A stretch of DNA of 64,000 bases. Origin: an uncultured Lachnospiraceae bacterium (GTDB taxonomy: Bacteria; Bacillota; Clostridia; Lachnospirales; Lachnospiraceae). The position numbers and the translations under genes were made by a program. The DNA is taken from positions 62,001-126,000 of the forward strand of contig CAJTTI010000001.1 in assembly GCA_910579225.1 (NCBI GenBank), given 5' to 3'. Shown here in pieces: positions 8,072-15,998 of this stretch (position 1 is the first letter of the stretch; the number at the start of each line of letters is the position of its first letter). The notes beneath the pieces were generated by a model. That model was not told where the DNA came from. It worked only from the letters and a program-made list of their open reading frames with translations, and did no database searches.

Positions 8072-8575
8072 ATGAAGAAAATTGTTCCTGTATTAATGAC
8101 GATGCTGCTGGTGCTCTCTATGGCGGGGTGCGGCAAAAAAGACGGGTTCGGCGCTACGATGAAAACGTACTTTTTCAGCTATAAGGTGAACAGTGCGTAT
8201 GTGTGTGCGGAATACGAAGGCTATCAGCCGGCAGAGGGAAATCAGCTTCTGGTAGCTGAAGTAACGATCAAGAATACCTTTGACGAAGAGATCGAGATGT
8301 ATGATACGGATTTCCAGGCACAGTGGGGCGGAGAAGGCGAGGACGACTACAGTATGCCGATTACCTGGAACGGGACAGAAGAAGGTCTTGACACTGTTTC
8401 CGCGGATCAGCTTCCGGCGATTTATGCACTGGCAAAAGGAGAGTCCAAAACAGGTCTCCTGATTTTTGAGGTTCCGGAAGGAAAAGTAGATCTGTCCATT
8501 TCCTATATGGAGGAATTCTCAGACAATACGACTGGGGATACCTTTTTTGTAAACTTTACTGCAGAAACCAGATAG
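8072..8575 (+). CDS. DUF4352-like lipoprotein
   Basis: A 167-residue predicted lipoprotein with signal sequence MKKIVPVLMTMLLVLSMAGC (lipobox SMAGC) and one extracytoplasmic domain. The domain contains LLVAEVTIKNTFDEEIEMYDTDFQ and GLLIFEVPEG, resembling the DUF4352 / telomere-repeat-binding-factor-like immunoglobulin-type fold common in Firmicutes surface lipoproteins. The ligand is unknown. The upstream in-frame start at 8003 is rejected because the ATG at 8072 has GGAGGAGAAG just before it and starts the signal peptide. It is a monocistronic gene on its own promoter, probably ending at the hairpin at 8620. Confidence 0.75.
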   Translation: MKKIVPVLMTMLLVLSMAGCGKKDGFGATMKTYFFSYKVNSAYVCAEYEGYQPAEGNQLLVAEVTIKNTFDEEIEMYDTDFQAQWGGEGEDDYSMPITWNGTEEGLDTVSADQLPAIYALAKGESKTGLLIFEVPEGKVDLSISYMEEFSDNTTGDTFFVNFTAETR

Positions 8576-8891
8576 AATTCTGGAGAATAGCGGCAGGATT
8601 CACGGCAATAGAGATTTAGAGGGATGCGAAAGCGAGCGGGAAGTTCTCTGGCATCCCTTTCTTTATTATATGAAAATATTTTTTGTGATAATGTCCCGGA
8701 AAAGGGAGGATGCCGGGTGCTGTTCACCCGGCATTATTATGAAAAAGTTTATTTAAAAGTATTAGCTGACTGGCCTCTGTTGTTGATGATTTTATTATAT
8801 GCAGAAGAAATGAAGGAATCATGTGCATTAAGTAAACCTTTTTTTAAAGAAAAGTGAACAATTTATGAATGTAGGAAAGAGAGGAATCAAT
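8576..8891 (+). other. Intergenic region with two hairpins, no gene seen
   Basis: A stretch of 316 nt without a supported gene. It holds the hairpin at 8620-8658 and a second, stronger one (TGCCGGGTG 8711-8719 / CACCCGGCA 8725-8733, 5-nt loop) followed by TTATTAT. The remainder is AT-rich and leads into yqeG; no convincing -35/-10 pair was found. An open frame at 8624-8857 has no ribosome site and reads through both hairpins, so I do not call it. Confidence 0.6.
8620..8658 (+). terminator. Possible terminator after the DUF4352-like gene
   Basis: AGGGATGC / GCATCCCT 8-bp stem with a long 23-nt loop, followed by TTCTTTATT. The loop is longer than usual. Confidence 0.5.
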
Positions 8892-9386
8892 ATGGTATTT
8901 TTGGACGAACTGTATCCGGATGATGTGACAGATTCTGTGTATGAGCTTAACTGGGAAGGGCTGGCCAGGCAGTATGAGGGGGTCATATTTGATATAGACA
9001 ATACACTGGTGCCCCATGGAGCGCCGGCGGATACACAGGCTATGCGCCTATTTAAACGGCTTCACGGCCTGGGTTTTCAAACCATGCTGATATCCAACAA
9101 TGGTGAGAGAAGGGTAAAGCCCTTTGCGGAAACGTTACGGACAGATTATGTATATAAGGCAGGAAAACCTAAAAAAAAGGGTTATGAGAGTGCAATTAAG
9201 AAGATGAACCTGGCTCCCGGGCGGATCCTGTTCCTCGGGGATCAGATTTTCACGGATATATGGGGAGCAAACCGGGCGGGAATGGCTACCATACTGACAG
9301 AGCCTGTCGATCCTGCTACGGATGAGATTCAGATTGTGGTGAAGCGCTGGTTCGAAAAGCCTTTCCGGAGGAAAAGGGGACACTGA
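8892..9386 (+). CDS. YqeG family HAD IIIA-type phosphatase
   Basis: A 164-residue haloacid-dehalogenase phosphatase of the YqeG family, conserved in Firmicutes and of unknown substrate (phosphatidylglycerophosphate phosphatase Gep4 is a distant relative). HAD motif I is VIFDIDNTLVPH (about residues 28-39), motif II LISNNGE (about 66-72), motif III lysine in KAGKPKKKGY (about 90-99), and motif IV FLGDQIFTDIWGANRAG (about 114-130). The alternative start at 8865 is rejected because the ATG at 8892 has an AGAGAGG ribosome site 7 nt upstream and matches the family start (M-FL-ELYPDDV). The full catalytic set is present. Confidence 0.9.
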   Translation: MVFLDELYPDDVTDSVYELNWEGLARQYEGVIFDIDNTLVPHGAPADTQAMRLFKRLHGLGFQTMLISNNGERRVKPFAETLRTDYVYKAGKPKKKGYESAIKKMNLAPGRILFLGDQIFTDIWGANRAGMATILTEPVDPATDEIQIVVKRWFEKPFRRKRGH

Positions 9387-9433
9387 GGACCATGAAAACG
9401 TAAAATCTTTGTAACAGTTATTCAATAATTTCC

Positions 9434-9442
9434 TGCTATAAT
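9434..9442 (+). promoter_or_regulatory. Extended -10 promoter for the GerMN lipoprotein
   Basis: TGC directly followed by TATAAT (9437-9442), a perfect extended -10; the -35 position (about 9414) is poor. It lies 45 nt before the gene. Confidence 0.6.
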
Positions 9443-9486
9443 CATCAAATAAAACTCATATACTGAGATGGGGGATGTGATCATCT

Positions 9487-10617
9487 ATGAAAAAAAGGCA
9501 GGGATTTTTATTTGTTTTGATATTGTGTCTGTACATAAGCGGGTGCGGGAGAAAGGAGACGGGCTCAGAGCTTCTGACTGAGACGAAGGAAGCGGTGAAA
9601 CCTGTGGAGGAAGCCGTGCCGCCAGTGGCAGAACAGACCGTAGAGGGAACGGCCCTACATGTGTACAGCGGTGATGAAGAGGCAGAACATATTGTACAGA
9701 GGACCGTCTATGTGGAAGAAGTAACGGAGCAGGTTGTCATGACAGAACTGGCAGCTGCTCTGAATATGGATGAGACAGTAAAGCTGAAGAGCCTGACCTT
9801 TGGCATGCACGGAGGGGATCAGGTAGCTATGCTGGATATGAATCAGGCATTTGCAGATTATCTGAACCGGCTGGGATCGGCGGGGGAATCTATTGTGATG
9901 GGGAGCCTGGTCAATACGTTTTTGGACTGTTATCAGTGCGACCTTCTGATGATTACAGCAGAGGGGAAGGTGCTGAAGACCAGCCATGAAGTCTATGAAG
10001 AATACCTGGAAATGTACGCGTACACGGAGGGGTCTTACCGTGTCAAGGAGATGGTCCTCTCGGAGGGGGATATCAGAATCTCCTGTCCCCAGATCGAAGG
10101 TCTTGAAGATGAAAACATACAGGGCAAATGGAATCGTATCTTTTTGGGGACTGAGGAGCGGGCCATGGATGCATGGGACGCCAGCGGAACATATGAGGTT
10201 ACCTATGAAGTGAAAACCATGACAAAAGATGTGCTTTCCATACTGATGAACGGATCTTTTTATGGAGAAGATGCAGCGCACCCAAGCAGTTTCAAGTATA
10301 CCTATAATATTGATCTGAATACCGGTGAAAGCATTCGTCTTGCAGATCATGTGGATGTGGAAAAGCTTGCAGAAAATATGTTTGCAGGAGTGGGGTATTA
10401 TGTGGAAGAATCGCTGGCTCCGTATTTTCAGGAGCGGCTGCCGGTGATTTATGAGAGCCCGGAAGCACTGGCCCGCTCTCTGGAAGGATATGATTATACA
10501 GAGAATGGAAATGCGCCGTATGGTTATTCCTATATTTCAGATGGGAAAGTATGGATTTGTATGGAGGTTCCTCATGCTCTGGGGGACTATGTGGAGATTG
10601 AGCTGGATGCTCAGTAG
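9487..10617 (+). CDS. Lipoprotein with GerMN and DUF3298/RsiV-like domains
   Basis: A 376-residue predicted lipoprotein with signal MKKRQGFLFVLILCLYISGC (lipobox YISGC). A GerMN domain follows (about residues 55-170: ALHVYSGDEEAE, VTEQVVMTELAAAL, FGMHGGDQVAMLDMNQAFADYL, IVMGSLVNTFLDCYQ). The C-terminal region (about 185-376) resembles DUF4163/DUF3298 of the RsiV type, with TYNIDLNTGESIRLADHV and YSYISDGKVWICMEVPHALGDYVEIEL. GerMN domains occur in germinant-channel and sporulation-septum proteins and in surface lipoproteins. The combination suggests a peptidoglycan-facing sensor or structural protein. No sigma-factor partner is adjacent. Confidence 0.78.
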   Translation: MKKRQGFLFVLILCLYISGCGRKETGSELLTETKEAVKPVEEAVPPVAEQTVEGTALHVYSGDEEAEHIVQRTVYVEEVTEQVVMTELAAALNMDETVKLKSLTFGMHGGDQVAMLDMNQAFADYLNRLGSAGESIVMGSLVNTFLDCYQCDLLMITAEGKVLKTSHEVYEEYLEMYAYTEGSYRVKEMVLSEGDIRISCPQIEGLEDENIQGKWNRIFLGTEERAMDAWDASGTYEVTYEVKTMTKDVLSILMNGSFYGEDAAHPSSFKYTYNIDLNTGESIRLADHVDVEKLAENMFAGVGYYVEESLAPYFQERLPVIYESPEALARSLEGYDYTENGNAPYGYSYISDGKVWICMEVPHALGDYVEIELDAQ

Positions 10618-10624
10618 ATTCTGT

Positions 10625-10653
10625 TTGCCAATGAGAGGGAGAGAGAGTATACT
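10625..10653 (+). promoter_or_regulatory. Sigma-A promoter for the chromate-transporter pair
   Basis: TTGCCA (10625-10630), 17-nt spacer, TATACT (10648-10653), 36 nt before the first chrA-like gene. Confidence 0.6.
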
Positions 10654-10688
10654 GTATGGGGTAAGAACTGAAAAAGGAGCAGAAGAGA

Positions 10689-11273
10689 ATGAAAATACTA
10701 TGGGATATGTTTCTGACCTTTGCCCGTATTGGGGGTTTGACTTTTGGAGGCGGATATGCCATGCTGCCCATGCTGCAGCGGGAAGTAGTGGAGAAGCGCC
10801 ACTGGGCAACGGAAGAGGAACTGGCGGATTATTATGCTATCGGTCAGTGTACGCCTGGAATTATTGCAGTAAATACAGCAACTTTCATTGGATGCCGGCA
10901 GGCAGGAATTATTGGAGGAATCTTTGCCACGTTGGGCGTTGTATTTCCATCTATTGTAATTATAACCGTTATTGCAGCGTGCCTGACTAATTTTGCAGAT
11001 TTAAAAGTAGTTCAGTATGCGTTTGAAGGGATCCGGGTCTGTGTCTGTGTGCTGATCTTCAATGCAGTGCAGAAGCTCTGGAAGAAGTCGGTGATTGATC
11101 AGCCGACTACAGTCATTTTTCTGTTGGTATTTCTGGTGTCTGCAGGGTTTTCCGTGGGACAAAGTTTTTATCCGGAACTGTTTTCGGTCTCTCCGATTGT
11201 GTATGTGGTGATCGCCGGTGCAGCGGGAGTTGTTCTGCATGGAGGCAATGGGAAGAAGGAGGCAGAGAAATGA
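10689..11273 (+). CDS. Chromate transporter family protein, first half
   Basis: A 194-residue single-domain CHR (ChrA-type) membrane protein with five or six hydrophobic segments. The signature FARIGGLTFGGGYAMLPMLQREVV (about residues 10-33, split here by its glycine run) and IGQCTPGIIAVNTATFIG (about 51-68) match the CHR duplicated-half motif. Short CHR proteins work as a pair of separate halves; the second is the next gene, overlapping by 4 nt. The family exports or takes up oxyanions such as chromate, but the physiological substrate in anaerobes is unclear. AAAGGAG precedes the ATG. Confidence 0.88.
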   Translation: MKILWDMFLTFARIGGLTFGGGYAMLPMLQREVVEKRHWATEEELADYYAIGQCTPGIIAVNTATFIGCRQAGIIGGIFATLGVVFPSIVIITVIAACLTNFADLKVVQYAFEGIRVCVCVLIFNAVQKLWKKSVIDQPTTVIFLLVFLVSAGFSVGQSFYPELFSVSPIVYVVIAGAAGVVLHGGNGKKEAEK

Positions 11274-11842
11274 TACTGATCCGATTGTTTTGCGAATTTT
11301 TTAAGGCAGGATTGTTCGCCATCGGCGGTGGGCTTGCGACCCTTCCTTTCCTTCAGGAGATCGGACAGACGACCGGCTGGTATACGCAGCAGGATCTGAT
11401 GGACCTGATTGCCATCTCGGAATCCACACCGGGGCCTATTGGGGTTAATGCGGCAACTTACGCAGGATTTCACGCCTGTGGGGTGACCGGAGGAGTTGTT
11501 GCAACTCTGGGATTGATCGCGCCTTCTATTATTGTTATTATATTAGTTTCTAAAGTGCTGGAGAAGTTTAAGGAGAGCAATCTGGTACAACATATTTTCT
11601 ATGGCCTCCGGCCTGCCTCCACAGGGCTGATCGCTGCGGCTGGATTTTCCGTAGTGCTCGCTACCCTGGTTCATGTGACCAGGCTTTCGTCAGATCCGGC
11701 AGGAGCGTTCAACTGGTTTGGTATCATGCTGTCTGTGGTACTTTATCTGGCCATTAAGAAATGGAACCGGCATCCGGTGGTATACATCGCGGCTTCGGCC
11801 CTGGCCGGTATCGCAGCCGGGTATCTGCATATATTTGGATGA
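11270..11842 (+). CDS. Chromate transporter family protein, second half
   Basis: A 190-residue CHR-domain partner of the preceding gene, sharing the pattern FFKAGLFAIGGGLATLPFLQ (about residues 8-27) and AISESTPGPIGVNAATYAG (about 44-62). The two proteins are homologous halves, expected to insert in opposite orientations and form one transporter. It overlaps its partner by 4 nt (ATGA), consistent with balanced translation. A strong terminator follows directly, so the two form a bicistronic unit. The substrate is not deducible from sequence. Confidence 0.88.
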   Translation: MILIRLFCEFFKAGLFAIGGGLATLPFLQEIGQTTGWYTQQDLMDLIAISESTPGPIGVNAATYAGFHACGVTGGVVATLGLIAPSIIVIILVSKVLEKFKESNLVQHIFYGLRPASTGLIAAAGFSVVLATLVHVTRLSSDPAGAFNWFGIMLSVVLYLAIKKWNRHPVVYIAASALAGIAAGYLHIFG

Positions 11843-11849
11843 AAAAGGA

Positions 11850-11899
11850 ACTGCTGCAAAACGCACCATCGACAGTGCAGTTTGCAGCAGTACTTTTTT
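11850..11899 (+). terminator. Terminator of the chromate-transporter operon
   Basis: ACTGCTGCAAA (11850-11860) pairs with TTTGCAGCAGT (11881-11891), loop about 20 nt, followed by a T6 run at 11894-11899. Confidence 0.85.
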
Positions 11900-11988
11900 A
11901 TATATTTTCACGAATTCTGATAGGATGTTCTATGTAGTAATGTTCTTCCGGCAGAAGTGATTAGGTAAGTGCACAGCTTTTGAATTCG

Positions 11989-12017
11989 TTGAAAAATATT
12001 AGTCAAAGCGGTAATAT
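11989..12017 (+). promoter_or_regulatory. Sigma-A promoter for the sugar-kinase/isomerase unit
   Basis: TTGAAA (11989-11994), 17-nt spacer, TAATAT (12012-12017), about 50 nt before the kinase start. No catabolite-response (cre) element was recognised. Confidence 0.6.
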
Positions 12018-12067
12018 AAAAGAAATGTACACAAGCATGGAAGTAGTTGCGTGAAAAGGAGACATAT

Positions 12068-13537
12068 ATGTTATATATAGGAGTGGATTTGGGAACCTCT
12101 GCTGTAAAATTGCTTTTGATGAACGGAGACGGGAAAATCCAGAAAATTGTATCCCGTGAATATACCATCTGTTTTCCGCATCCAGGCTGGTCAGAACAGA
12201 ACCCGGGGGACTGGTTCAAAGAGACGATGGAAGGACTGAAGGAACTGCTATCGGGTCAGGACAGGAGCAAAGTTGCAGGCATCAGTTTTGGCGGACAGAT
12301 GCACGGACTTGTGATTCTGGATGAAGAAGACCAGGTGATTCGCCCGGCGATTTTGTGGAATGATGGCCGTACATATGAAGAATGTGATTATCTGAATCAT
12401 ATGGTAGGCAAAGAAAAGCTGTCTGAATATACGGCGAATATTTCCTTTACTGGATTTACCGCGCCGAAGATTCTGTGGGTGAGGAACAAGGAGCCCGAAA
12501 ATTTTGCCAGGATCCGGAAAATTATGCTTCCAAAAGATTATATTGCTTACCGATTGACCGGCGTGCATTGTACGGATGTCTCAGACGCGTCTGGTATGCT
12601 GCTTTTCGACGTAAAGAACCGCTGCTGGTCCAAAGAGATGCTTAAGATCTGCGGGATTCAGGAAGAACAGTTGGCAAAGATCCATGAGTCTTATGAGGTG
12701 GTTGGTACGGTGCTGCCTGAGATTGCCGCCGAACTGGAGATTCCGGTGACAGTTAAAGTGGCGGCAGGAGCCGGGGACAATGCAGCAGCAGCTGTGGGAA
12801 CCGGAACAGTTGGAGATGGTATGTGTAACCTTTCTCTTGGGACTAGCGGGACTGTTTTTATCTCGTCAAAACAGTTTGGAGTGGACAGAAACAATGCACT
12901 GCATGCCTTTGCCCATGCAGATGGATATTATCATCTGATGGGCTGCATGCTGAGTGCGGCTTCCTGCAACAAATGGTGGATGGATGAAATTCTCGGAACC
13001 AAAGAATATGAAACAGAACAGAATACCATTGAGGAACTGGGAGAGAATCATGTGTACTTTCTGCCATATCTGATGGGGGAACGTTCGCCGCATAATGATC
13101 CCAATGCGAGAGGAACTTTCATCGGCATGACTATGGATACAACTCGTGCGGATATGACGCAGGCGGTGCTGGAAGGCGTGGCATTTGCTCTCAGAGATTC
13201 TTTCGAAGTGGCAAAATCTCTGGGGATTCAGGCAGAACGAACCAGAATCTGCGGCGGCGGTGCCAGAAGTCTTCTCTGGCGGCAGATCATAGCCAATGTT
13301 ATGAACATTAAAGTGGATATGATAGAAAGCGAAGAAGGGCCTGCATTGGGTGCAGCCATGCTGGCCGCAGTGGCCTGTGGAGAGTACAGAAATGTAAAAG
13401 AGGCAGCAGAAAAACTTGTAAAAGTGGTTGATACCATTGAGCCGGATCCCAAAATTGCAGCAAAATATGAAGAGCGCTACCGGCGGTTCCAAAAAATCTA
13501 TCCGGCTTGCAAATCATTGTTTGAAGTGATAAAATAA
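12068..13537 (+). CDS. xylB: FGGY-family sugar kinase, xylulokinase-like
   Basis: A 489-residue FGGY carbohydrate kinase, most like D-xylulokinase. The N-terminal domain opens with YIGVDLGTSAVKLLLM (phosphate-1 motif). It has GISFGGQMHGLVILD (about residues 73-87, the XylB-type GQMHG) and AILWNDGRT. GAGDNAAAAVG (about 232-242) carries the catalytic-base aspartate, and the C-terminal domain has ICGGGARSLLWRQIIANV (about 394-411). The ATG at 12068 is used because AAAGGAG lies 6 nt before it; a TTG at 12047 is also in frame. The neighbouring isomerase-like gene suggests a ketose-kinase step of a pentose or 6-deoxyhexose route. The exact sugar is uncertain. Confidence 0.85.
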   Translation: MLYIGVDLGTSAVKLLLMNGDGKIQKIVSREYTICFPHPGWSEQNPGDWFKETMEGLKELLSGQDRSKVAGISFGGQMHGLVILDEEDQVIRPAILWNDGRTYEECDYLNHMVGKEKLSEYTANISFTGFTAPKILWVRNKEPENFARIRKIMLPKDYIAYRLTGVHCTDVSDASGMLLFDVKNRCWSKEMLKICGIQEEQLAKIHESYEVVGTVLPEIAAELEIPVTVKVAAGAGDNAAAAVGTGTVGDGMCNLSLGTSGTVFISSKQFGVDRNNALHAFAHADGYYHLMGCMLSAASCNKWWMDEILGTKEYETEQNTIEELGENHVYFLPYLMGERSPHNDPNARGTFIGMTMDTTRADMTQAVLEGVAFALRDSFEVAKSLGIQAERTRICGGGARSLLWRQIIANVMNIKVDMIESEEGPALGAAMLAAVACGEYRNVKEAAEKLVKVVDTIEPDPKIAAKYEERYRRFQKIYPACKSLFEVIK

Positions 13538-13580
13538 AAAAGATTTGTTTATGGAGATTGGAGAAATGTCCAAAACAGCA

Positions 13581-13606
13581 AAAGCCCGGAAAACAGAAGG
13601 GCTTTT
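13581..13606 (+). terminator. Weak hairpin between sugar kinase and isomerase
   Basis: AAAGCCC (13581-13587) pairs with GGGCTTTT (13599-13606), loop 11 nt. It may attenuate rather than end transcription, since no separate promoter for the isomerase is obvious. Confidence 0.45.
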
Positions 13607-13673
13607 ACAGAAACTATTAAACATCAGAAGCTTATGTAAAAAGGCTGAAGTGAAATCATAACAGGAGGATATC

Positions 13674-15158
13674 ATGAATAACATTCCAAAGGTAAAAGTA
13701 GGTATCGTGGCAGTGAGCCGCGACTGTTTTCCAGAGTTTCTGTCTGTGAACAGGAGAAAAGCACTGGTAGAGGCATACCAGGCAAAATATGACGGCGCAG
13801 ACATCTATGAATGTCCGGTATGTATTGTGGAGAGCGAGATACATATGGTGCAGGCGTTGGAGGACATCAAAGCAGCAGGCTGCAATGCTCTGGTAGTCTA
13901 CCTGGGCAATTTTGGACCGGAGATTTCCGAGACTCTTCTGGCAAAGCATTTTGACGGACCGAAGATGTTTGTGGCGGCAGCCGAGGAATCCGGTGACAAT
14001 CTGATTCAGGGTCGTGGAGACGCTTACTGTGGTATGCTGAACGCGAGCTATAATCTGGCGCTGAGAAATATCCGTGCATATATTCCGGAGTATCCGGTGG
14101 GAACTGCCGAAGAGTGTGCAGATATGATTCATGAATTCCTTCCAATTGCAAGGGCAGTTATTGGCCTGTCGGACCTGAAGATTATCAGTTTTGGTCCGCG
14201 TCCGCTGAATTTCCTGGCATGCAATGCGCCGATCAAACAGCTTTACAATCTGGGTGTGGAGATTGAGGAGAACTCGGAGCTGGATTTGTTTGAAGCATTC
14301 AACAAACACGATGGAGATCCGCGGATTCCGGAAGTGGTTGCAGATATGGAAGCAGAGCTTGGAAAAGGCAATATGAAACCGGAGATTCTTCCGAGACTGG
14401 CTCAGTATGAGCTGACGCTTCTGGATTGGATCGAGGCGCACAAGGGTTATCGGAAATATGTGGCTATTGCCGGAAAATGCTGGCCTGCATTCCAGACACA
14501 GTTCGGTTTCGTCCCCTGTTATGTGAACAGCCGGCTGACCGGCCGCGGGATTCCTGTATCCTGCGAAGTGGATATCTACGGCTGCTTAAGTGAGTTTATT
14601 GGCGCTTGTGTCAGCGAGGATGCAGTGACGCTGCTGGATATCAACAATACAGTGCCATACGATATCTACAATGAGGATATCAAGGACAGCTATAATTATA
14701 CCAGCAACGACGTGTTCATGGGATTCCATTGCGGCAATACCAATACAAAGAAGCTGTCTTTCTGCCAGATGAAGTATCAGTTGATCATGGCAAGAAGCCT
14801 GCCGGAAGAAGTGACTCAGGGAACGTTGGAGGGCGATATCGCTCCGGGCGATATTACCTTCTTCCGGCTGCAGAGCACGGCGGATAATAAACTGCGTGCG
14901 TATGTGGCAAATGGTGAGATTCTCCCGGTTGCAACCCGCTCCTTCGGAGGTATTGGTATCTTTGCGATTCCGGAGATGAAGAGATTTTACCGCCATGTGC
15001 TGATTGAAGGCAATTATCCGCATCATGGTGCGGTTGCATTCGGACATCATGGAAAGGCGCTGTATGAAGTTTTTAAATATATCGGTGTGAATGTGGACGA
15101 GATCGGTTACAATCAGCCGGCAGGCGTGCGCTATCCGACGGAAAATCCGTTTGCGTAA
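13674..15158 (+). CDS. L-fucose/L-arabinose isomerase family protein
   Basis: A 494-residue protein of the fucose/arabinose-isomerase superfamily, expected to be an Mn-dependent aldose-ketose isomerase. Visible features are a Rossmann-like N-terminus (VKVGIVAVSRDCFP), GCNALVVYLGNFGPE (about residues 64-78), AIAGKCWPAFQTQFGFVPC (about 263-281), and a C-terminal half with FMGFHCGNTN (about 349-358) and YPHHGAVAFGHHGKALYEV (about 443-461), the His-rich metal/substrate region. The length fits. It follows the FGGY kinase after a weak hairpin, with AGGAGG 5 nt before the ATG, so isomerase plus kinase form a catabolic pair. No transporter, aldolase or regulator for the sugar is adjacent. The substrate is unassigned. 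Confidence 0.78.
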   Translation: MNNIPKVKVGIVAVSRDCFPEFLSVNRRKALVEAYQAKYDGADIYECPVCIVESEIHMVQALEDIKAAGCNALVVYLGNFGPEISETLLAKHFDGPKMFVAAAEESGDNLIQGRGDAYCGMLNASYNLALRNIRAYIPEYPVGTAEECADMIHEFLPIARAVIGLSDLKIISFGPRPLNFLACNAPIKQLYNLGVEIEENSELDLFEAFNKHDGDPRIPEVVADMEAELGKGNMKPEILPRLAQYELTLLDWIEAHKGYRKYVAIAGKCWPAFQTQFGFVPCYVNSRLTGRGIPVSCEVDIYGCLSEFIGACVSEDAVTLLDINNTVPYDIYNEDIKDSYNYTSNDVFMGFHCGNTNTKKLSFCQMKYQLIMARSLPEEVTQGTLEGDIAPGDITFFRLQSTADNKLRAYVANGEILPVATRSFGGIGIFAIPEMKRFYRHVLIEGNYPHHGAVAFGHHGKALYEVFKYIGVNVDEIGYNQPAGVRYPTENPFA

Positions 15159-15267
15159 GGCGGACGGGATTCCTAAGGGTTCAAAGCTTTACCGGCGGCT
15201 AAAAAGATTATTTTTATGATTGGGCTGAAAAATATCAAGTGTTTGTGAACAATATGTTAATTTTTTT

Positions 15268-15295
15268 AAAGGGCTGTGTATACAGCCCTTTTTTT
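15268..15295 (+). terminator. Strong terminator after the isomerase gene
   Basis: AAAGGGCTGT (15268-15277) / ACAGCCCTTT (15282-15291), 4-nt loop, followed by a T run reaching 15295. Confidence 0.92.
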
Positions 15296-15296
15296 G

Positions 15297-15305
15297 TGGT
15301 ATACT
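15297..15305 (+). promoter_or_regulatory. Extended -10 promoter upstream of HPr
   Basis: TGG followed by TATACT (15300-15305), directly after the terminator and about 150 nt before the HPr gene. The intervening leader is unremarkable. Confidence 0.45.
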
Positions 15306-15453
15306 CCAAATAAGCAATGAGTAGTGCGGGATTAAAGCTGTAGTATGGTTTTTGAGCAGTTTCTCATTGTTAGTCTGCATCTGCCTTACGGAAATTGGGG
15401 CTGTAAGAAAGAATGAAGCAGGCAATACATAGAGAAGGAGAGGGGTGATTTTT

Positions 15454-15708
15454 GTGGTGAAAGAGAGTGTGACAATTGAGAATGAAAATGGGCTGCACCT
15501 TCGCCCGGCCGGGAAACTGGTCAGCGAAGCGAATAAATGCAGTTCTCATGTCATGATGACCTGCGGTGAACATACAATGAACTGCAAAAGTCTGATGAGC
15601 CTGCTGGCGTTTCCGGTATGTCCGGGCGATGAGGTGACAGTCGAATGTTATGGGGAAGATGAAGAGCAGGCTCTGGAGCGGATTGTCACTTTTTTAAAGG
15701 CCTTGTAA
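15454..15708 (+). CDS. ptsH: HPr phosphocarrier protein
   Basis: An 84-residue HPr, the histidine-phosphorylated carrier of the PTS that passes phosphate from EI to sugar-specific EII and, in Firmicutes, is phosphorylated on Ser46 by HPr kinase for catabolite control. The active-site motif reads NGLHLRPAGKLV; the GTG at 15454 puts the histidine at position 15 as in other HPrs. A GTG at 15445, closer to the AAGGAG ribosome site, is an alternative start. The regulatory serine region reads NCKSLMSLLAF, so Ser46 appears conserved. The residue after the active His is Leu where most HPrs have Ala. It is monocistronic, followed by a terminator; ptsI is not in the window. Confidence 0.88.
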   Translation: MVKESVTIENENGLHLRPAGKLVSEANKCSSHVMMTCGEHTMNCKSLMSLLAFPVCPGDEVTVECYGEDEEQALERIVTFLKAL

Positions 15709-15718
15709 TACAGGCTAT

Positions 15719-15746
15719 GGCACATTCTTCGGGATGTGTCTTTTTT
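15719..15746 (+). terminator. Terminator after HPr
   Basis: GGCACAT (15719-15725) pairs with ATGTGTC (15734-15740) with one G-U pair, 8-nt loop, followed by T6. Confidence 0.8.
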
Positions 15747-15861
15747 CTTGACAGAAATGTCCGAATCTTATATGCTGTAAGTGTCTAAGGTAATAAATCT
15801 TTTCTCTGAAGTCATATCATATCTTATGTTGAACATCAGCAGTCCAATAAGCATACTTTTA

Positions 15862-15890
15862 TTGACATTACAGTTTAATAATTGTATTTT
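15862..15890 (+). promoter_or_regulatory. Sigma-A promoter for the PD-(D/E)XK-like gene
   Basis: Perfect TTGACA (15862-15867), 17-nt spacer, TATTTT (15885-15890), inside an AT-rich 290-nt intergenic stretch with no other gene. Confidence 0.62.
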
Positions 15891-15998
15891 ATGGCTGATG
15901 AATAGTTTAAATAAGTATAAAATCGCGATGAATATTCCTGGTTCTAATATAATAAGCAAGGTTCGTATGCCTGGTTTGAGGATGAAAGGAGAATGCAT

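Noticed and set aside
8624..8857. 77-codon plus-strand frame in the gap before yqeG
   Set aside because: It spans two hairpins, has no ribosome site and an unremarkable composition; treated as intergenic.
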